Positions 44,923 through 54,555 of a stretch of DNA of 64,000 bases are shown here, piece by piece. Location of the stretch: the NCBI RefSeq assembly GCF_001676875.1, contig NZ_JYKA01000009.1:95657-159656 (forward strand), given 5' to 3'. A program made the position numbers and the translations under genes. The first letter of the stretch is position 1. Each line of letters opens with the position of its first letter. Source of the DNA: Chromobacterium subtsugae (GTDB taxonomy: Bacteria > Pseudomonadota > Gammaproteobacteria > Burkholderiales > Chromobacteriaceae). The notes under the pieces were generated by a model. The model worked only from the letters and a program-made list of their open reading frames with translations, did no database searches and was not told where the DNA came from.

Positions 44923-45474
44923 TCAGGACAGGAACACTTCCGCCGCGCCTAGCAGAGGCTGGGCCTTGTCCTTGGCCGACAGGTTAAGCTCTCCCGCCGC
45001 GGGCCAGTCGATGCCGAGCGACGCGTCGGACCACAAGATGCCGCGGTCGTATTGCGGCATGTAGTAGTTGGTGGCCTTGTACACGAACTCCGCCTCGTCG
45101 CTAAGCGTCAGGAAACCGTGGGCGAAGCCTTCGGGAATCCAGAACTGCCGCTTGTTCTCGGCGCTCAGCACCACGCCCACCCACTGGCCGAAGGTGGGAG
45201 AGGACTTGCGGATGTCCACCGCCACGTCGTAAACCTCGCCCGCCACCACCCGCACCAGCTTGCCTTGGGCGTAAGGCGGCAATTGATAATGCAGGCCGCG
45301 CAGCACGCCCTTGGCGGACTTGCTGTGGTTGTCCTGCACGAAATCCACCGCGCGGCCTATGCCTTCCTCAAACCGCTTCAGATTGAAGCTTTCGAAAAAA
45401 AAGCCCCGCTCATCGCCGAAGACCGTCGGCTCGATGATTTTCACATCCGGAATGCTCGTATCGATTACTTTCAT
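44923..45474 (-). CDS. rfbC: dTDP-4-dehydrorhamnose 3,5-epimerase
   Basis: This 183-residue protein starts MKVIDTSIPDVKIIEPTVFG. It has the RmlC signature DNHSKSAKGVLRGLHYQLPP with the catalytic His, and GVVLSAENKRQFWIPEGFAHGF. It epimerises C3 and C5 of the 4-keto sugar for rhamnose. It is the last gene of rfbBDAC. Length is typical. Confidence 0.95.
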   Translation of the reverse strand: MKVIDTSIPDVKIIEPTVFGDERGFFFESFNLKRFEEGIGRAVDFVQDNHSKSAKGVLRGLHYQLPPYAQGKLVRVVAGEVYDVAVDIRKSSPTFGQWVGVVLSAENKRQFWIPEGFAHGFLTLSDEAEFVYKATNYYMPQYDRGILWSDASLGIDWPAAGELNLSAKDKAQPLLGAAEVFLS

Positions 45475-45541
45475 CGGCCCCTGGCCTCGCAAATGACTGG
45501 CGACGGTCCCCGCTCCGCGGGCGAAACCTTCGCGCTGGGAT

Positions 45542-46429
45542 TCAAGAATTTTTCGCGCCTATCATGGCCAGCAGGTACTGGCCGTAGCCATTCTTTTTCA
45601 GCGGCGTGGCCAGGCGCACGATCTGTTCGTCGTCTATCCAGCCCGAACGGTAGGCGATCTCCTCCAGACAGGCCACTTTCAGGCCCTGCCGCCGCTCGAT
45701 GGTGGCGATGTACTGGCTGGCATCCAGCAAGGATTCGTGCGTTCCGGTATCCAGCCAGGCGTAGCCGCGGCCCATGGTTTGCACGTTCAGCAAGCCTTGC
45801 TGCAGGTAAACATTGTTGACGTCGGTGATTTCCAATTCGCCGCGCGCCGAGGGCTGGATGGACTTGGCGATCTCCACCACCTGCGAATCGTAAAAATACA
45901 GGCCGGTCACCGCATAATTCGACTTGGGCAGCGCAGGCTTTTCCTCGATGGAACGCGCCACGCCGGCGGCGTCGAACTCCACCACCCCGTAGCGCTCCGG
46001 GTCCTGCACATGGTAGGCGAACACCGACGCGCCCGCGGTCTGGCTGCTGGCCTCGGTCAGCAATTTGGCGAAATCATGGCCGTAGAAGATGTTGTCGCCC
46101 AGCACCAGCGCCGACGGCGCGCCCGCCAGGAACGCCTCGCCGATGATGAAGGCCTGCGCCAGGCCATCCGGACTGGGCTGCACCTCATATTGCAGATTGA
46201 GCCCCCAGCGGCTGCCGTCGCCCAGCAGCAATTGGAAGCGCGGCGTGTCCTGCGGCGTCGAGATGATGAGGATGTCGCGGATGCCGGCCAGCATCAGGGT
46301 GGACAAGGGATAGTAGATCATCGGCTTGTCGTAGATAGGCAGCAATTGCTTGCTGACCGCCAGGGTGGCCGGATACAGGCGGGTGCCGGAACCGCCTGCC
46401 AGAATGATGCCTTTACGTGCTTGGGTCAT
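45542..46429 (-). CDS. rfbA: glucose-1-phosphate thymidylyltransferase
   Basis: This 295-residue enzyme makes dTDP-glucose. The nucleotide-binding [20 protein letters not shown] (about 12-31) and [18 protein letters not shown] segments are clear. The order B-D-A-C, on one strand and closely spaced, is the standard rhamnose operon. The sugar likely ends in lipopolysaccharide O-antigen or another surface glycan. Confidence 0.96.
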   Translation of the reverse strand: MTQARKGIILAGGSGTRLYPATLAVSKQLLPIYDKPMIYYPLSTLMLAGIRDILIISTPQDTPRFQLLLGDGSRWGLNLQYEVQPSPDGLAQAFIIGEAFLAGAPSALVLGDNIFYGHDFAKLLTEASSQTAGASVFAYHVQDPERYGVVEFDAAGVARSIEEKPALPKSNYAVTGLYFYDSQVVEIAKSIQPSARGELEITDVNNVYLQQGLLNVQTMGRGYAWLDTGTHESLLDASQYIATIERRQGLKVACLEEIAYRSGWIDDEQIVRLATPLKKNGYGQYLLAMIGAKNS

Positions 46430-46518
46430 TGTTCGAATGATGTCCTGTCATGCCGCGAGATAGATTCAATCACACAAGCCCACCCCTCAAAGGCAGGGCC
46501 CGCGCCCCCATTCCAAGA

Positions 46519-47433
46519 TCAGACGGCCCCTTCGGCTTGCGACAACGCGTAAAGCTGATCGACCACGCCATCCACGCCATCCTCCCACCTGGGCAGCCCC
46601 AGGGAGAAGGCGCGCATCAGTTTGCCGCAATCCAACCGGGAATTAGCCGGCCGTTTGGCCGGCAACGGGTATTGGTCGCTGCCTATCGCCTGGATAGCGT
46701 CCGCCGTCAGCCGCAGCGGGAATCCCCGCTCCCCGGCCCGGCGGATCACGCGCTGGGCATAGCCGTGCCAGCTGGTTTCGCCCTGCGCCGCCAGGTGGTA
46801 AGTGCCATCCGCGAAATTTTCGGGCCGCGCATGATAACGGGCAATCAGCTGCGCCGTCACGTCGGCGATCAAGGCGGCGCAGGTCGGCGCGCCGAACTGG
46901 TCGCCCACCACCTTCAGCGCATCGCGCTCTTGCGCCAGCCGCAGCATGGTTTTCAGAAAGTTGCCGCCATGCGCGCCGAACACCCACGAGGTGCGCAGGA
47001 TCAAATGGCGCGCCCCGGCGGCGCGCACCGCCTGCTCTCCAGCCAATTTGCTGGCGCCGTACACCGACTGCGGGCCGGTTTCGTCGTCTTCGCGGTACGG
47101 CGCCGGCTTGTCCCCGGCAAACACGTAGTCGGTAGAATAATGGATCAGCAGCGCGCCATTGGCGGCGGCCCAGCGCGCCAGCACCCCAGGCGCGGCGGCA
47201 TTGACGGCGAAGGCGGCATCCCGATCGGTTTCCGCCTTGTCCACCGCGGTATAGGCGGCGGGATTGACGATGATATCGGGCTTGGCGGCGTCCAGGACGG
47301 CGAGAATGGCGGCCTCGTCGGCCAGATCCATCCGCGCGCGACCGCAGGCCGTCACCTCGCCAAGCGGAGCCAGCGCCCGGCGCAATTCAAATCCCACCTG
47401 GCCATCCGCCCCAGTCAGCAACACGCGCGTCAT
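46519..47433 (-). CDS. rfbD: dTDP-4-dehydrorhamnose reductase
   Basis: This 304-residue SDR protein starts [20 protein letters not shown], with the ATG at 47433 overlapping the rfbB stop (ATGA). It has [16 protein letters not shown] (catalytic Tyr and Lys) and LRTSWVFG. It completes dTDP-L-rhamnose using NAD(P)H. An upstream open frame is not preferred because the overlap fits coupling. Confidence 0.95.
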   Translation of the reverse strand: MTRVLLTGADGQVGFELRRALAPLGEVTACGRARMDLADEAAILAVLDAAKPDIIVNPAAYTAVDKAETDRDAAFAVNAAAPGVLARWAAANGALLIHYSTDYVFAGDKPAPYREDDETGPQSVYGASKLAGEQAVRAAGARHLILRTSWVFGAHGGNFLKTMLRLAQERDALKVVGDQFGAPTCAALIADVTAQLIARYHARPENFADGTYHLAAQGETSWHGYAQRVIRRAGERGFPLRLTADAIQAIGSDQYPLPAKRPANSRLDCGKLMRAFSLGLPRWEDGVDGVVDQLYALSQAEGAV

Positions 47434-48497
47434 GCTTGAGCCTCGTATTGCTTGGCCAACCATTCGCGATAAGCGCCGCTGCTTACGTTTGCCACCCAGT
47501 CCTGATTATCCAGATACCAGCGCACAGTTTTACGGATGCCGGTCTCAAACGTCTCCGCCGGTTTCCAGCCCAGCTCCTTTTCCAGTTTGCGCGCATCGAT
47601 CGCGTAGCGGCGGTCATGGCCGGGACGATCCTGCACATGGCTGATCTGATCGGCATAGGAGCCGCCGCCGACTTTGGGCCGCATTTCATCCAGGATCGCG
47701 CAGATGGTCCGCACCACGTCGATATTGGGTTTTTCGTTCCAGCCGCCGACATTGTAGGTTTCGCCGGGCCTGCCGGCCTCCAGCACCCGGCGGATCGCGC
47801 TGCAATGGTCTTTCACGTACAGCCAGTCCCGCACCTGCAAGCCATCGCCATAGATCGGCAGCGCCTTGCCCGCCAACGCATTGAGGATGACCAGCGGGAT
47901 CAGTTTTTCGGGGAAATGATAGGGGCCGTAATTATTGCTGCAATTGGTGGTCAGCACCGGCAAGCCATACGTATGGTGCCAGGCGCGCACCAGGTGGTCG
48001 CTGGCGGCCTTGCTCGCCGAATACGGGCTGTTGGGTTCGTAGCGCCGGGTTTCCGCAAACGGCGGCTCCTGTTCGGACAACGTGCCATAGACTTCGTCGG
48101 TGGAGACGTGCAAGAAGCGGAAGGCCTTGGCGGCAGCTTCCGGCAGGCCGTTCCAGTAGCCGCGCACGCTCTCCAGCAGATTGAAAGTGCCGACCACATT
48201 GGTATGGATGAAATCGCCAGGGCCATGGATGGAACGATCGACATGGCTTTCCGCGGCGAAATTGATCACCGCGCGCGGCTGATGCTCGCTCAGCAACCGG
48301 TCCACCAACGCCCGATCGCCGATATCGCCGTGCGCAAACACATGCCGGCGGTCATGCTTCAGCGATGCCAGAGTTTCGAGATTGCCCGCGTAGGTCAGCG
48401 CATCCAGATTGACAACCTGCTCATCGCTGCCGGCCAACCAGTCGAGAACAAAGTTGGCGCCGATGAAGCCCGCGCCGCCCGTCACAATAATTGTCAT
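47430..48497 (-). CDS. rfbB: dTDP-glucose 4,6-dehydratase
   Basis: This 355-residue SDR enzyme begins with [15 protein letters not shown] (NAD loop). It has STDEVYGTL (catalytic Asp-Glu) and [15 protein letters not shown] (Tyr-x3-Lys). It is the first gene of the operon and starts the sugar pathway. Length is typical. It has no clear regulator gene next to it; the 200-base gap to soxR has no further gene. Confidence 0.96.
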   Translation of the reverse strand: MTIIVTGGAGFIGANFVLDWLAGSDEQVVNLDALTYAGNLETLASLKHDRRHVFAHGDIGDRALVDRLLSEHQPRAVINFAAESHVDRSIHGPGDFIHTNVVGTFNLLESVRGYWNGLPEAAAKAFRFLHVSTDEVYGTLSEQEPPFAETRRYEPNSPYSASKAASDHLVRAWHHTYGLPVLTTNCSNNYGPYHFPEKLIPLVILNALAGKALPIYGDGLQVRDWLYVKDHCSAIRRVLEAGRPGETYNVGGWNEKPNIDVVRTICAILDEMRPKVGGGSYADQISHVQDRPGHDRRYAIDARKLEKELGWKPAETFETGIRKTVRWYLDNQDWVANVSSGAYREWLAKQYEAQA

Positions 48498-48700
48498 TAT
48501 GGCATTCCGTTTTTAATCAAGTTTCCAGGCCCGCGATTGCCCGCGAACCGCATTATCCATGCAAGCGCGCCGCTTGACTCCGCCCAGTCGGGGAATGGCC
48601 GGCGCCCGACGAGCCTCGTCGAATGCGCGGTTTGGCGCGCGCGCCCCAAGTATGCCATTTCCTGACGACGCCGTGAGGCCTTGCGTAAGGAACAAGGCGC

Positions 48701-49159
48701 TCAAGCCGTGTCAACAGGCGCATCGCCCAGCAGGAAACGGGGGCCATCGCCCAAACGGGCCGCGTGGTCGGCGGGATTATTCAATTTGCACTTTCGCAGC
48801 GATAGGCAGCCGCAGCCTATGCAACTGTCCAATTGATCACGCAATTGGCACAACGTATCGATGCGGGCTTGCAGCATAGGCCGCCAGGCCGAGGACAAAC
48901 GCGCCCAGTCTTCCGCGGTGGGCGTCCGCTGCCGCGGCAGCCCCGCCAGCGCCTCGCCGATGTCCTGCAGGCTCAAACCCAGCGTCTGGGCAATGCGGAT
49001 GAAGGAGACCCGACGCAGGACATCCTTGTGGAAACGCCTGGGCTGCCCCGCCTCTCCCACACTTTGAATCAAGCCTTTCGCCTCGTAAAAGCGCAAGGCG
49101 CTGGCCGCCACGCCCGAACGTTTCGCCAGCGCGCCTATCCCTATCCAATTCGCAGACAT
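48701..49159 (-). CDS. soxR: redox-sensitive transcriptional activator SoxR
   Basis: This 152-residue MerR-family protein has an N-terminal winged helix and a dimer helix. Its cluster motif is C-x2-C-x-C-x5-C (Cys113, 116, 118 and 124; CIGCGCLSLRKC), which binds [2Fe-2S] as in SoxR. Oxidation by redox-active compounds activates target promoters. It diverges from a flavodoxin-like gene over a palindromic promoter (49169-49199). In betaproteobacteria SoxR commonly acts without SoxS. Confidence 0.95.
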   Translation of the reverse strand: MSANWIGIGALAKRSGVAASALRFYEAKGLIQSVGEAGQPRRFHKDVLRRVSFIRIAQTLGLSLQDIGEALAGLPRQRTPTAEDWARLSSAWRPMLQARIDTLCQLRDQLDSCIGCGCLSLRKCKLNNPADHAARLGDGPRFLLGDAPVDTA

Positions 49160-49168
49160 GCCCGCTCC

Positions 49169-49199
49169 TTGACTTAAAGTTAACTTTAACTTTTATGCT
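49169..49199 (+). promoter_or_regulatory. SoxR-type promoter with 19-bp spacer
   Basis: TTGACT (49169-49174) and TATGCT (49194-49199) are 19 bases apart, the long spacing used by MerR-family activators. Between them lies the perfect 16-bp palindrome TTAAAGTTAACTTTAA (49174-49189), matching the position of a SoxR box. It drives the flavodoxin-like gene and sits 10 bases from the soxR start. Confidence 0.85.
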
Positions 49200-49234
49200 G
49201 AATGCGCATCATACCACTCAAGAATCGATCGGAC

Positions 49235-49828
49235 ATGGCCCACACTTTGATTGTCTATTTCTCAGCCGAAGGCAGCACCCACCAACTGGCATGCGCGATA
49301 CGCGACGGCGCCGCGGCATACGGCGGCGCCAGCCTGCTGCGGCTGGAGCCGCGGCACATCGTCGACGGCCGCTACGCGCCGCCCGCGATGGCCGCATCGG
49401 CCGAATCGCTGCGGCGAGCGGATGCCGTCATCTTCGGCAGCCCCACCTATATGGGCGGCCCCGCCGCTCAGTTCAAGGCGTTCGCCGACGCTGGCAGCGC
49501 ATATTGGCGCGGCCAGCCCTGGACCGACAAGGTCGCGGCCGGCTTCACCATCGGCAGCAGCCTGAACGGCGACCAACAAGGCACGCTGTCCTATTTCGCA
49601 ACGCTGGCCGCCCAACACGGCATGCTATGGTGTGGCTTGGACCTTCCCGGCGGCAAACATATAGACGATCTCAACCGCCTGGGCTGCCAACTGGGCCTGT
49701 GCGCCCACTCCGCGGATGGTTCGCTGCACCCCGCCGACCTGGCCACCGCCCGCCATCTTGGCGCGCGGGCGGCCCGCGTCGCCGATCGCCTCCGCCGCAA
49801 CGCCTTGCTTGAAGAGAACGCGCCATGA
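49235..49828 (+). CDS. flavodoxin-like NAD(P)H:quinone oxidoreductase
   Basis: This 197-residue protein opens MAHTLIVYFSAEGSTHQLAC with an FMN phosphate-binding loop. GSPTYMGGPAAQFKAFADA resembles the second FMN loop of WrbA-type proteins, and the AAGFTIGSSLNGDQQGT block also fits. It would reduce quinones or related redox-cycling compounds, consistent with SoxR control. The following glyoxalase-type gene overlaps by ATGA. Confidence 0.85.
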   Translation: MAHTLIVYFSAEGSTHQLACAIRDGAAAYGGASLLRLEPRHIVDGRYAPPAMAASAESLRRADAVIFGSPTYMGGPAAQFKAFADAGSAYWRGQPWTDKVAAGFTIGSSLNGDQQGTLSYFATLAAQHGMLWCGLDLPGGKHIDDLNRLGCQLGLCAHSADGSLHPADLATARHLGARAARVADRLRRNALLEENAP

Positions 49829-50232
49829 CGCCTGCCATCCAACGGATAGACCACATCCATGTCCATGTGAGCGACCGCGAGCAGGCGGAAGCCTGGTATC
49901 GACGCGTGCTCGGTTTCGAGCGCATTCCGGAACTGGCGTTCTGGGACGCCGACGGCGGCCCGCTCACCCTGGCCAACCGCGAGCGCACAGTGAAGATCGC
50001 GCTGTTCGAGCGCGGCGGCGCCGGCAAACAGCCCGCCGTGGCGCTTGAGGTCGAAGCCGACGCCTTCCAGGCCTGGCGCCGCCACTTGAAGCAGGCGCTG
50101 GGTCATGCGCCGGAGCTGGCCGACCACGCCGTTTCCTGGTCGATCTACTTTGCCGACCCCGATGGCAACGGCTACGAAATCACCTGCAACGACTACGCCG
50201 CGCTGGCGCAAAGATTGCGGGCCTGCCCCTGA
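49825..50232 (+). CDS. VOC-family (glyoxalase/bleomycin resistance-type) protein
   Basis: This 135-residue protein has one VOC domain: IDHIHVHVSDREQAEAWYRR (about 8-27) with a metal-ligand His, and FADPDGNGYEITCNDY, where a Glu is the other ligand. Such proteins bind metals and modify or sequester small electrophiles. It overlaps the quinone oxidoreductase and likely belongs to the SoxR-regulated transcript. Confidence 0.85.
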   Translation: MTPAIQRIDHIHVHVSDREQAEAWYRRVLGFERIPELAFWDADGGPLTLANRERTVKIALFERGGAGKQPAVALEVEADAFQAWRRHLKQALGHAPELADHAVSWSIYFADPDGNGYEITCNDYAALAQRLRACP

Positions 50233-50255
50233 CATCCGGCCGGCCGCGCATGAAA

Positions 50256-50291
50256 AAACCTCCCGCCGCATGGACCAGGAGGTTTGTTTCT
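50256..50291 (+). terminator. terminator after the SoxR-controlled pair
   Basis: AAACCTCC (50256-50263) pairs with GGAGGTTT (50278-50285), followed by GTTTCT. It lies 24 bases after the glyoxalase-type gene. Confidence 0.75.
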
Positions 50292-50405
50292 CATGCCGGC
50301 CATGAACCGGACGATTCGGCTCGACAGAGAGCCAGAGGAAAAGCGGCGCTTATCGCGCTTCAAGCCAGGCGGCAACGCCAGCCGGACGGGCCGGACGCGC
50401 CCCGG

Positions 50406-50534
50406 CTAGTGGGGAACAATGATGGGGGTGCCATCCGGCGCGTGCTTTTTCTGATGCTTGGCCGCGCGTTTCTCCTTCGGCGACATCAGGGGTTGTTTCT
50501 TGGCTTCCTTGGTGCTGTGTCTTGATTTGCTCAT
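50406..50534 (-). CDS. small basic conserved-looking protein
   Basis: This is a 42-residue protein with GGAG before the ATG. It starts MSKSRHSTKEAKKQPLMSPK, is rich in Lys, His and Arg, and ends in GTPIIVPH. It has no hydrophobic stretch. Small proteins of this pattern are scattered in proteobacteria and have no known role; here it is monocistronic. Confidence 0.6.
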   Translation of the reverse strand: MSKSRHSTKEAKKQPLMSPKEKRAAKHQKKHAPDGTPIIVPH

Positions 50535-50775
50535 GATCCGCTCCAATTGGTGAGCATCGGGAACGCCCGATACCAGCCACAGTATAGTCCGATTGCCGAT
50601 GGATGGCGGGACGCATTCCAGCATCCGCGCGGCATGGCCGTTGACGGAAATCAAACAGCGCTCAAAACGCAAAACCTCCCAAACCGACAAAATGCCTTTA
50701 TCATTATCCGCGCAAATCGATGAACCGCCGCCGCCCCTCCGTCAAGGCGGCATGTCTAGCCCTGGAGCCGCCAGC

Positions 50776-50856
50776 ATGAAACATTTCCTGTCCCACTTCG
50801 TCCACCTGTGCAATCTCGCCGGCCGCCCCGGGCTGCGCCGTCTGAAACCGCGCTGA
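50776..50856 (+). CDS. possible 26-residue peptide upstream of pepP
   Basis: A short frame, MKHFLSHFVHLCNLAGRPGL ending in RRLKPR, has CTGGAG 8 bases upstream. It lies in the otherwise empty 447-base gap (50535-50981) before pepP. It could be a leader peptide or simply chance; the amphipathic start and basic end are its only features. Confidence 0.25.
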   Translation: MKHFLSHFVHLCNLAGRPGLRRLKPR

Positions 50857-50981
50857 TCCGGCGCCGGATTCGCCCCGGCCGCGCCGATGGACTGGACATG
50901 GCAGCCATGAGCCATTCTCATCCACTTGCGCGGCCTTTCCATTGCTAACAGAATGCATGCAATCTTTCTTCCGGAGCTGGC

Positions 50982-52790
50982 ATGAACACCCTCGCAACCC
51001 CGCAGCTGGACACCGTTCCGCAACGCATCGCCTCCTTGCGCGCCGCCATGCGCAACGCCGGCGTCGACGCCTGCCTGGTGCCCTCGTCCGACCCCCATCT
51101 TTCTGAATACCTGCCCAAGCGCTGGCAGGCGCGCCGCTGGCTGTCGGGCTTCACTGGTTCGATGGGCACGCTGATCGTCACCGCCGACTTAGCCGGGGTC
51201 TGGGCCGACGGCCGCTACTGGGTGCAGGCGGAACAGGAGCTGGCCGGCAGCGGCGTGCAACTGATGAAGATAGACACGGCCGCCAGCAGCCAGCATCTGC
51301 AATGGCTGGCCGACACGCTGCAAGCCGGCCAGACGCTGGCGGTGGACGGCGACGTGCTGGGCCTGGCCGCCGCCAAGGCGCTGCAAGCCGCGCTGGCGCC
51401 GCGCGGCATCCAGCTGCGCACCGATATCGACCTGATCGACGCCGTCGATCCGCAGCGCGCGCCGCTGCCGGACGCCGCCGTCTACCAGCATGAGGCCGCC
51501 TTCGCGCCGCAAAGCCGCGCCGACAAGCTGGCCCGCGTCCGCGAAGCCATGCGCCAGGCCGGCGCCGAGCGCCACTTCATTTCCACGCTGGACGACATCG
51601 CCTGGCTGTTCAACCTGCGCGGCGCCGACGTCAATTACAACCCGGTGTTCATCAGCCACGCGCTGATCGAAGCCGACCGCGCCACGCTGTTCGTCGCGCC
51701 GGGCAAGGTAGACGCAGCCCTCGCCGCCCAGTTGGCGGCCGACGGCGTCCGCGTCGCCGATTACGCCGCAGCCAAACCAGCGCTCGCCGCGCTGGCCGGC
51801 GGCGCGCTGCTGATCGACCCCCGCCGCGTCACGCTGGGCCTGCGCCAGGCGGTGGCGGACGGCGTCAAGGTGATCGAGGCGATCAACCCCAGCACGCTGA
51901 TGAAATCGCAGAAAACCGCCGCCGAAGCCGCCCATGTGCGCAAAGCCATGGAGCAGGACGGCGCCGCGCTGTGCGAGTTCTTCGCCTGGTTCGAAGCCAA
52001 CGTCAACCAGAGCCGCATCACCGAGCTGACCATAGACGAAGAGATCACCGCCGCGCGCGCGCGCCGGCCCGGCTTCGTTTCGCCCAGCTTCGGCACCATC
52101 GCCGGCTTCAACGCCAATGGCGCGCTGCCGCACTACCACGCCACCCCGGAAGCGCACAGCGAGATCAAAGGCGACGGCCTGCTGCTGATCGACTCCGGAG
52201 GCCAGTACCTGGGCGGCACCACCGACATCACCCGCGTAGTGGCAGTCGGCGCGCCGTCCGCCGCGCAGAAGCGCGACTTCACCCTGGTGCTGAAGGGCAC
52301 GATGGCGCTGTCGATGGCCCACTTCCCGCGCGGCACGCTGTCGCCGATGCTGGACGCGCTGGCGCGCGCGCCGCTGTGGCAGCACGATATCGACTTCGGC
52401 CACGGCACCGGCCACGGCGTCGGCTATTTCCTCAATGTGCACGAAGGCCCTCAGAGCATTTCGCGCGCGGTGCCGGAGCCGCATATGGCGATGTGGGAAG
52501 GCATGATCACCTCGATCGAGCCGGGCGTGTACCGCGATGGCCAGTGGGGCGTGCGCATCGAAAACCTGGTGCTGAACGTGGCGTCGGAAAAGAACCAGTT
52601 CGGCGACTTCCTGAAATTCGAAACGCTGACGCTGTGCCCGATAGACCGCCGCTGCATCGAGCGCTCGCTGCTGACCCAGCCGGAAATCGACTGGCTGAAC
52701 GGCTACCACGCCGAAGTGCGCGCGCGGCTGCTGCCGCTGGTGGACGGCGCGGCGCGCGACTGGCTGCTGGCCAACACCGAAGCGCTGTAA
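50982..52790 (+). CDS. pepP: Xaa-Pro aminopeptidase (M24B), long form
   Basis: This 602-residue aminopeptidase P has three domains: two creatinase-like N-terminal domains (about 1-320) and the pita-bread catalytic domain. Metal ligands are visible in LLLIDSGGQYLGGTTDIT (Asp), FGHGTGHGVGYFLNVHEG (His), MITSIEPGVY (Glu) and VRIENL (Glu). It removes N-terminal residues before proline. The length is like the eukaryote-type three-domain enzymes, not the shorter E. coli PepP. Confidence 0.93.
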   Translation: MNTLATPQLDTVPQRIASLRAAMRNAGVDACLVPSSDPHLSEYLPKRWQARRWLSGFTGSMGTLIVTADLAGVWADGRYWVQAEQELAGSGVQLMKIDTAASSQHLQWLADTLQAGQTLAVDGDVLGLAAAKALQAALAPRGIQLRTDIDLIDAVDPQRAPLPDAAVYQHEAAFAPQSRADKLARVREAMRQAGAERHFISTLDDIAWLFNLRGADVNYNPVFISHALIEADRATLFVAPGKVDAALAAQLAADGVRVADYAAAKPALAALAGGALLIDPRRVTLGLRQAVADGVKVIEAINPSTLMKSQKTAAEAAHVRKAMEQDGAALCEFFAWFEANVNQSRITELTIDEEITAARARRPGFVSPSFGTIAGFNANGALPHYHATPEAHSEIKGDGLLLIDSGGQYLGGTTDITRVVAVGAPSAAQKRDFTLVLKGTMALSMAHFPRGTLSPMLDALARAPLWQHDIDFGHGTGHGVGYFLNVHEGPQSISRAVPEPHMAMWEGMITSIEPGVYRDGQWGVRIENLVLNVASEKNQFGDFLKFETLTLCPIDRRCIERSLLTQPEIDWLNGYHAEVRARLLPLVDGAARDWLLANTEAL

Positions 52791-52810
52791 ACTGCGGGTT
52801 GACCCGCGCA

Positions 52811-52846
52811 GGCCATGCCCCCCGTGGGCATGGCCTGTTTTGTTTT
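52811..52846 (+). terminator. strong terminator after pepP
   Basis: GGCCATGCCC (52811-52820) pairs with GGGCATGGCC (52826-52835), followed by TGTTTTGTTTT. It lies 20 bases after the pepP stop and immediately before the LysR regulator. Confidence 0.92.
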
Positions 52847-52859
52847 CCAGAAAGCCCCT

Positions 52860-53765
52860 ATGCCGTTTGACCGACTCAACGACCTGCGCCTGTTTCTCGA
52901 CGCTGCCCAGCTGGGCAGCTTTTCCGCCGCCGGCCGCAAGCACGGCCTGTCTCCGGCCGCCGCCAGCGCCTGCATCCAGCGGATGGAAGCCGCGCTGAAC
53001 GTCCGGCTGTTCCAGCGCACCACCCGGCAGCTGAAACTGACCGAAGCCGGCGACACCTACCGCGCCTATTGCCGGCAGGCGCTGGAGCTGCTGGAAGAAG
53101 GGGAAAGCCGGCTGCAGCAGGAACAGCAGGCGCTGAGCGGCGCGATCCGGCTGTCGGCGCCGTCCGACCTGGGCCGCAATCGGCTGCTGGATTGCCTGGA
53201 CCGCTTCGGCGCGGAACATCCGGGCGTGTATTTTTCGCTGTCGCTCGACGACACCCCGGTAGACCTGATAGGCGAAGACGTGGACCTGGCGATACGCTAC
53301 GGCAAGCCGGCCGACAGCAGCCTGGTGGCGCGCGAGCTGGCCGCCAGCCGCCGCGTGGTCTGCGCCGCGCCAGGCCTGCTCGCGCGACTGGGCGCGCCGG
53401 CCCATCCGCGGCAACTGGCTGGCCTCCCCACCCTCACCCTCGCCACCGGGCACGGGCCGATGAACGAATGGCGCTACCGCGAGCGCGGCGAAGCCCGCTC
53501 CCTGCGGCTGGAGCGCGCGCGCCAGAGCAACGATGGCGAGGTCATCCGCCGCTGGGCGGTGCAAGGCCACGGCTTCGCCTACAAGTCGCAGCTGGACATC
53601 GAGCCGGACCTGCGCGCCGGCCGGCTGGCGACTGTGCTGGACGACTACTTCACCGAACAGGCGCCGCTGCACCTGCTCTACCCAGGCCAGCGGCTGCAGC
53701 CGGCGCGCATCCGCCGGCTGATAGACCATCTGCTGGAAACATTTGCCGGCACCACGCAAAAATGA
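52860..53765 (+). CDS. LysR-family transcriptional regulator
   Basis: This 301-residue regulator starts MPFDRLNDLRLFLDAAQLGS, with a helix-turn-helix around residues 20-60 (SFSAAGRKHGLSPAAASACI). The remainder is a periplasmic-binding-like effector domain (AIRLSAPSDLGRNRLLDCLD). It falls in the CrgA/DsdC-like group by sequence style. The target gene is not obvious; the following DUF4440-type gene starts 14 bases after its stop. Confidence 0.9.
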   Translation: MPFDRLNDLRLFLDAAQLGSFSAAGRKHGLSPAAASACIQRMEAALNVRLFQRTTRQLKLTEAGDTYRAYCRQALELLEEGESRLQQEQQALSGAIRLSAPSDLGRNRLLDCLDRFGAEHPGVYFSLSLDDTPVDLIGEDVDLAIRYGKPADSSLVARELAASRRVVCAAPGLLARLGAPAHPRQLAGLPTLTLATGHGPMNEWRYRERGEARSLRLERARQSNDGEVIRRWAVQGHGFAYKSQLDIEPDLRAGRLATVLDDYFTEQAPLHLLYPGQRLQPARIRRLIDHLLETFAGTTQK

Positions 53766-53778
53766 CAAAATCATTTAC

Positions 53779-54180
53779 ATGACGCCATCGTTTCTCGCTA
53801 CGGGCAATCTGCTGCCGCTGCTGCAGCAGATGGAACAGACCTTGCACCAGCCCGCCGCCCGCGCCGACGCCGCGCTGCTGGAACGCTGGCTGGACGACGA
53901 CTTCCGCGAAATCGGCCGCTCCGGCCGCCAATACGACAAAGCCGCCATCATCGCCGCGCTGCTGCGCGAAAATCCCGATGCCTCCGCCGCGACCCACTCG
54001 TCCGATTACCGGCTGACCCTGCTGGCCGAAGACATCGCATTGCTCACCTACCACTCGGCCCATGCCGGGCCGGACGGCGCGCTGAGCGGGCACGCGCTGC
54101 GCAGTTCGATCTGGAAACGGGTGAACGGCGCCTGGCGGCTGGCCTTCCATCAGGGCACCCCGGCGCCCTCAAGTTATTGA
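53779..54180 (+). CDS. DUF4440/SnoaL-fold protein
   Basis: This 133-residue protein starts MTPSFLATGNLLPLLQQMEQ. It has LERWLDDDFREIGRSGRQYDK and a C-terminal SSIWKRVNGAWRLAFHQGTP, characteristic of DUF4440 proteins. They are cone-shaped folds often fused to enzymes; no function is set. It lies just after the LysR gene, and the next gene overlaps its stop. Confidence 0.75.
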   Translation: MTPSFLATGNLLPLLQQMEQTLHQPAARADAALLERWLDDDFREIGRSGRQYDKAAIIAALLRENPDASAATHSSDYRLTLLAEDIALLTYHSAHAGPDGALSGHALRSSIWKRVNGAWRLAFHQGTPAPSSY

Positions 54181-54539
54181 CACTCGAAGCACCCGTGCCA
54201 ACCACCTTAGCCGCCTCTCTCCTCAATACGCTTTTCATGACCGTCTGGATCGCCATGGCGATCGGCGGCCTCGCCTTCTCCGCGCTATGCCGCGACGCGA
54301 GACTGAAAAGAAAAGTCTCGCGGATCGTGATGATCGCCGCGCCATTGCTGTTCTGCCTGTTCGCTTGGCATCAGGGCGCGCAAGCGAGCGAATTCGCCAT
54401 CTTCCTCCCGTTTCTGGCGCTGATCACCTTCCTCAATCTGCGCAACACCCGCTTCTGCGACGCCTGCGGCGCCACCCAACACAACCGCGGCTTCTCCCGT
54501 CCGCGCCATTGCTCGCAATGCGGCGCCTCCTTGCCCTGA
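54177..54539 (+). CDS. membrane protein with C-terminal zinc ribbon
   Basis: This frame of 120 residues has two to three membrane helices (about 12-33, 50-65 and 73-88) and a zinc ribbon at the end (CDACGATQHNR…CSQCGASL; two CxxC pairs). The start is uncertain: a TTG at 54177 overlaps the preceding stop, and a GTG (54195) or ATG (54237) further in are possible. The zinc ribbon presumably lies on the cytosolic side. No family is recognised. Confidence 0.6.
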   Translation: MTLEAPVPTTLAASLLNTLFMTVWIAMAIGGLAFSALCRDARLKRKVSRIVMIAAPLLFCLFAWHQGAQASEFAIFLPFLALITFLNLRNTRFCDACGATQHNRGFSRPRHCSQCGASLP

Positions 54540-54555
54540 GCGCCGCGGCCGGGCT

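Noticed and set aside
50837..50846. GCCGTCTGAA, identical to the Neisseria DNA uptake sequence core
   Set aside because: Only one copy was noticed, inside a possible short frame. A functional uptake sequence would be repeated many times per 64 kb, so chance is the simplest explanation.
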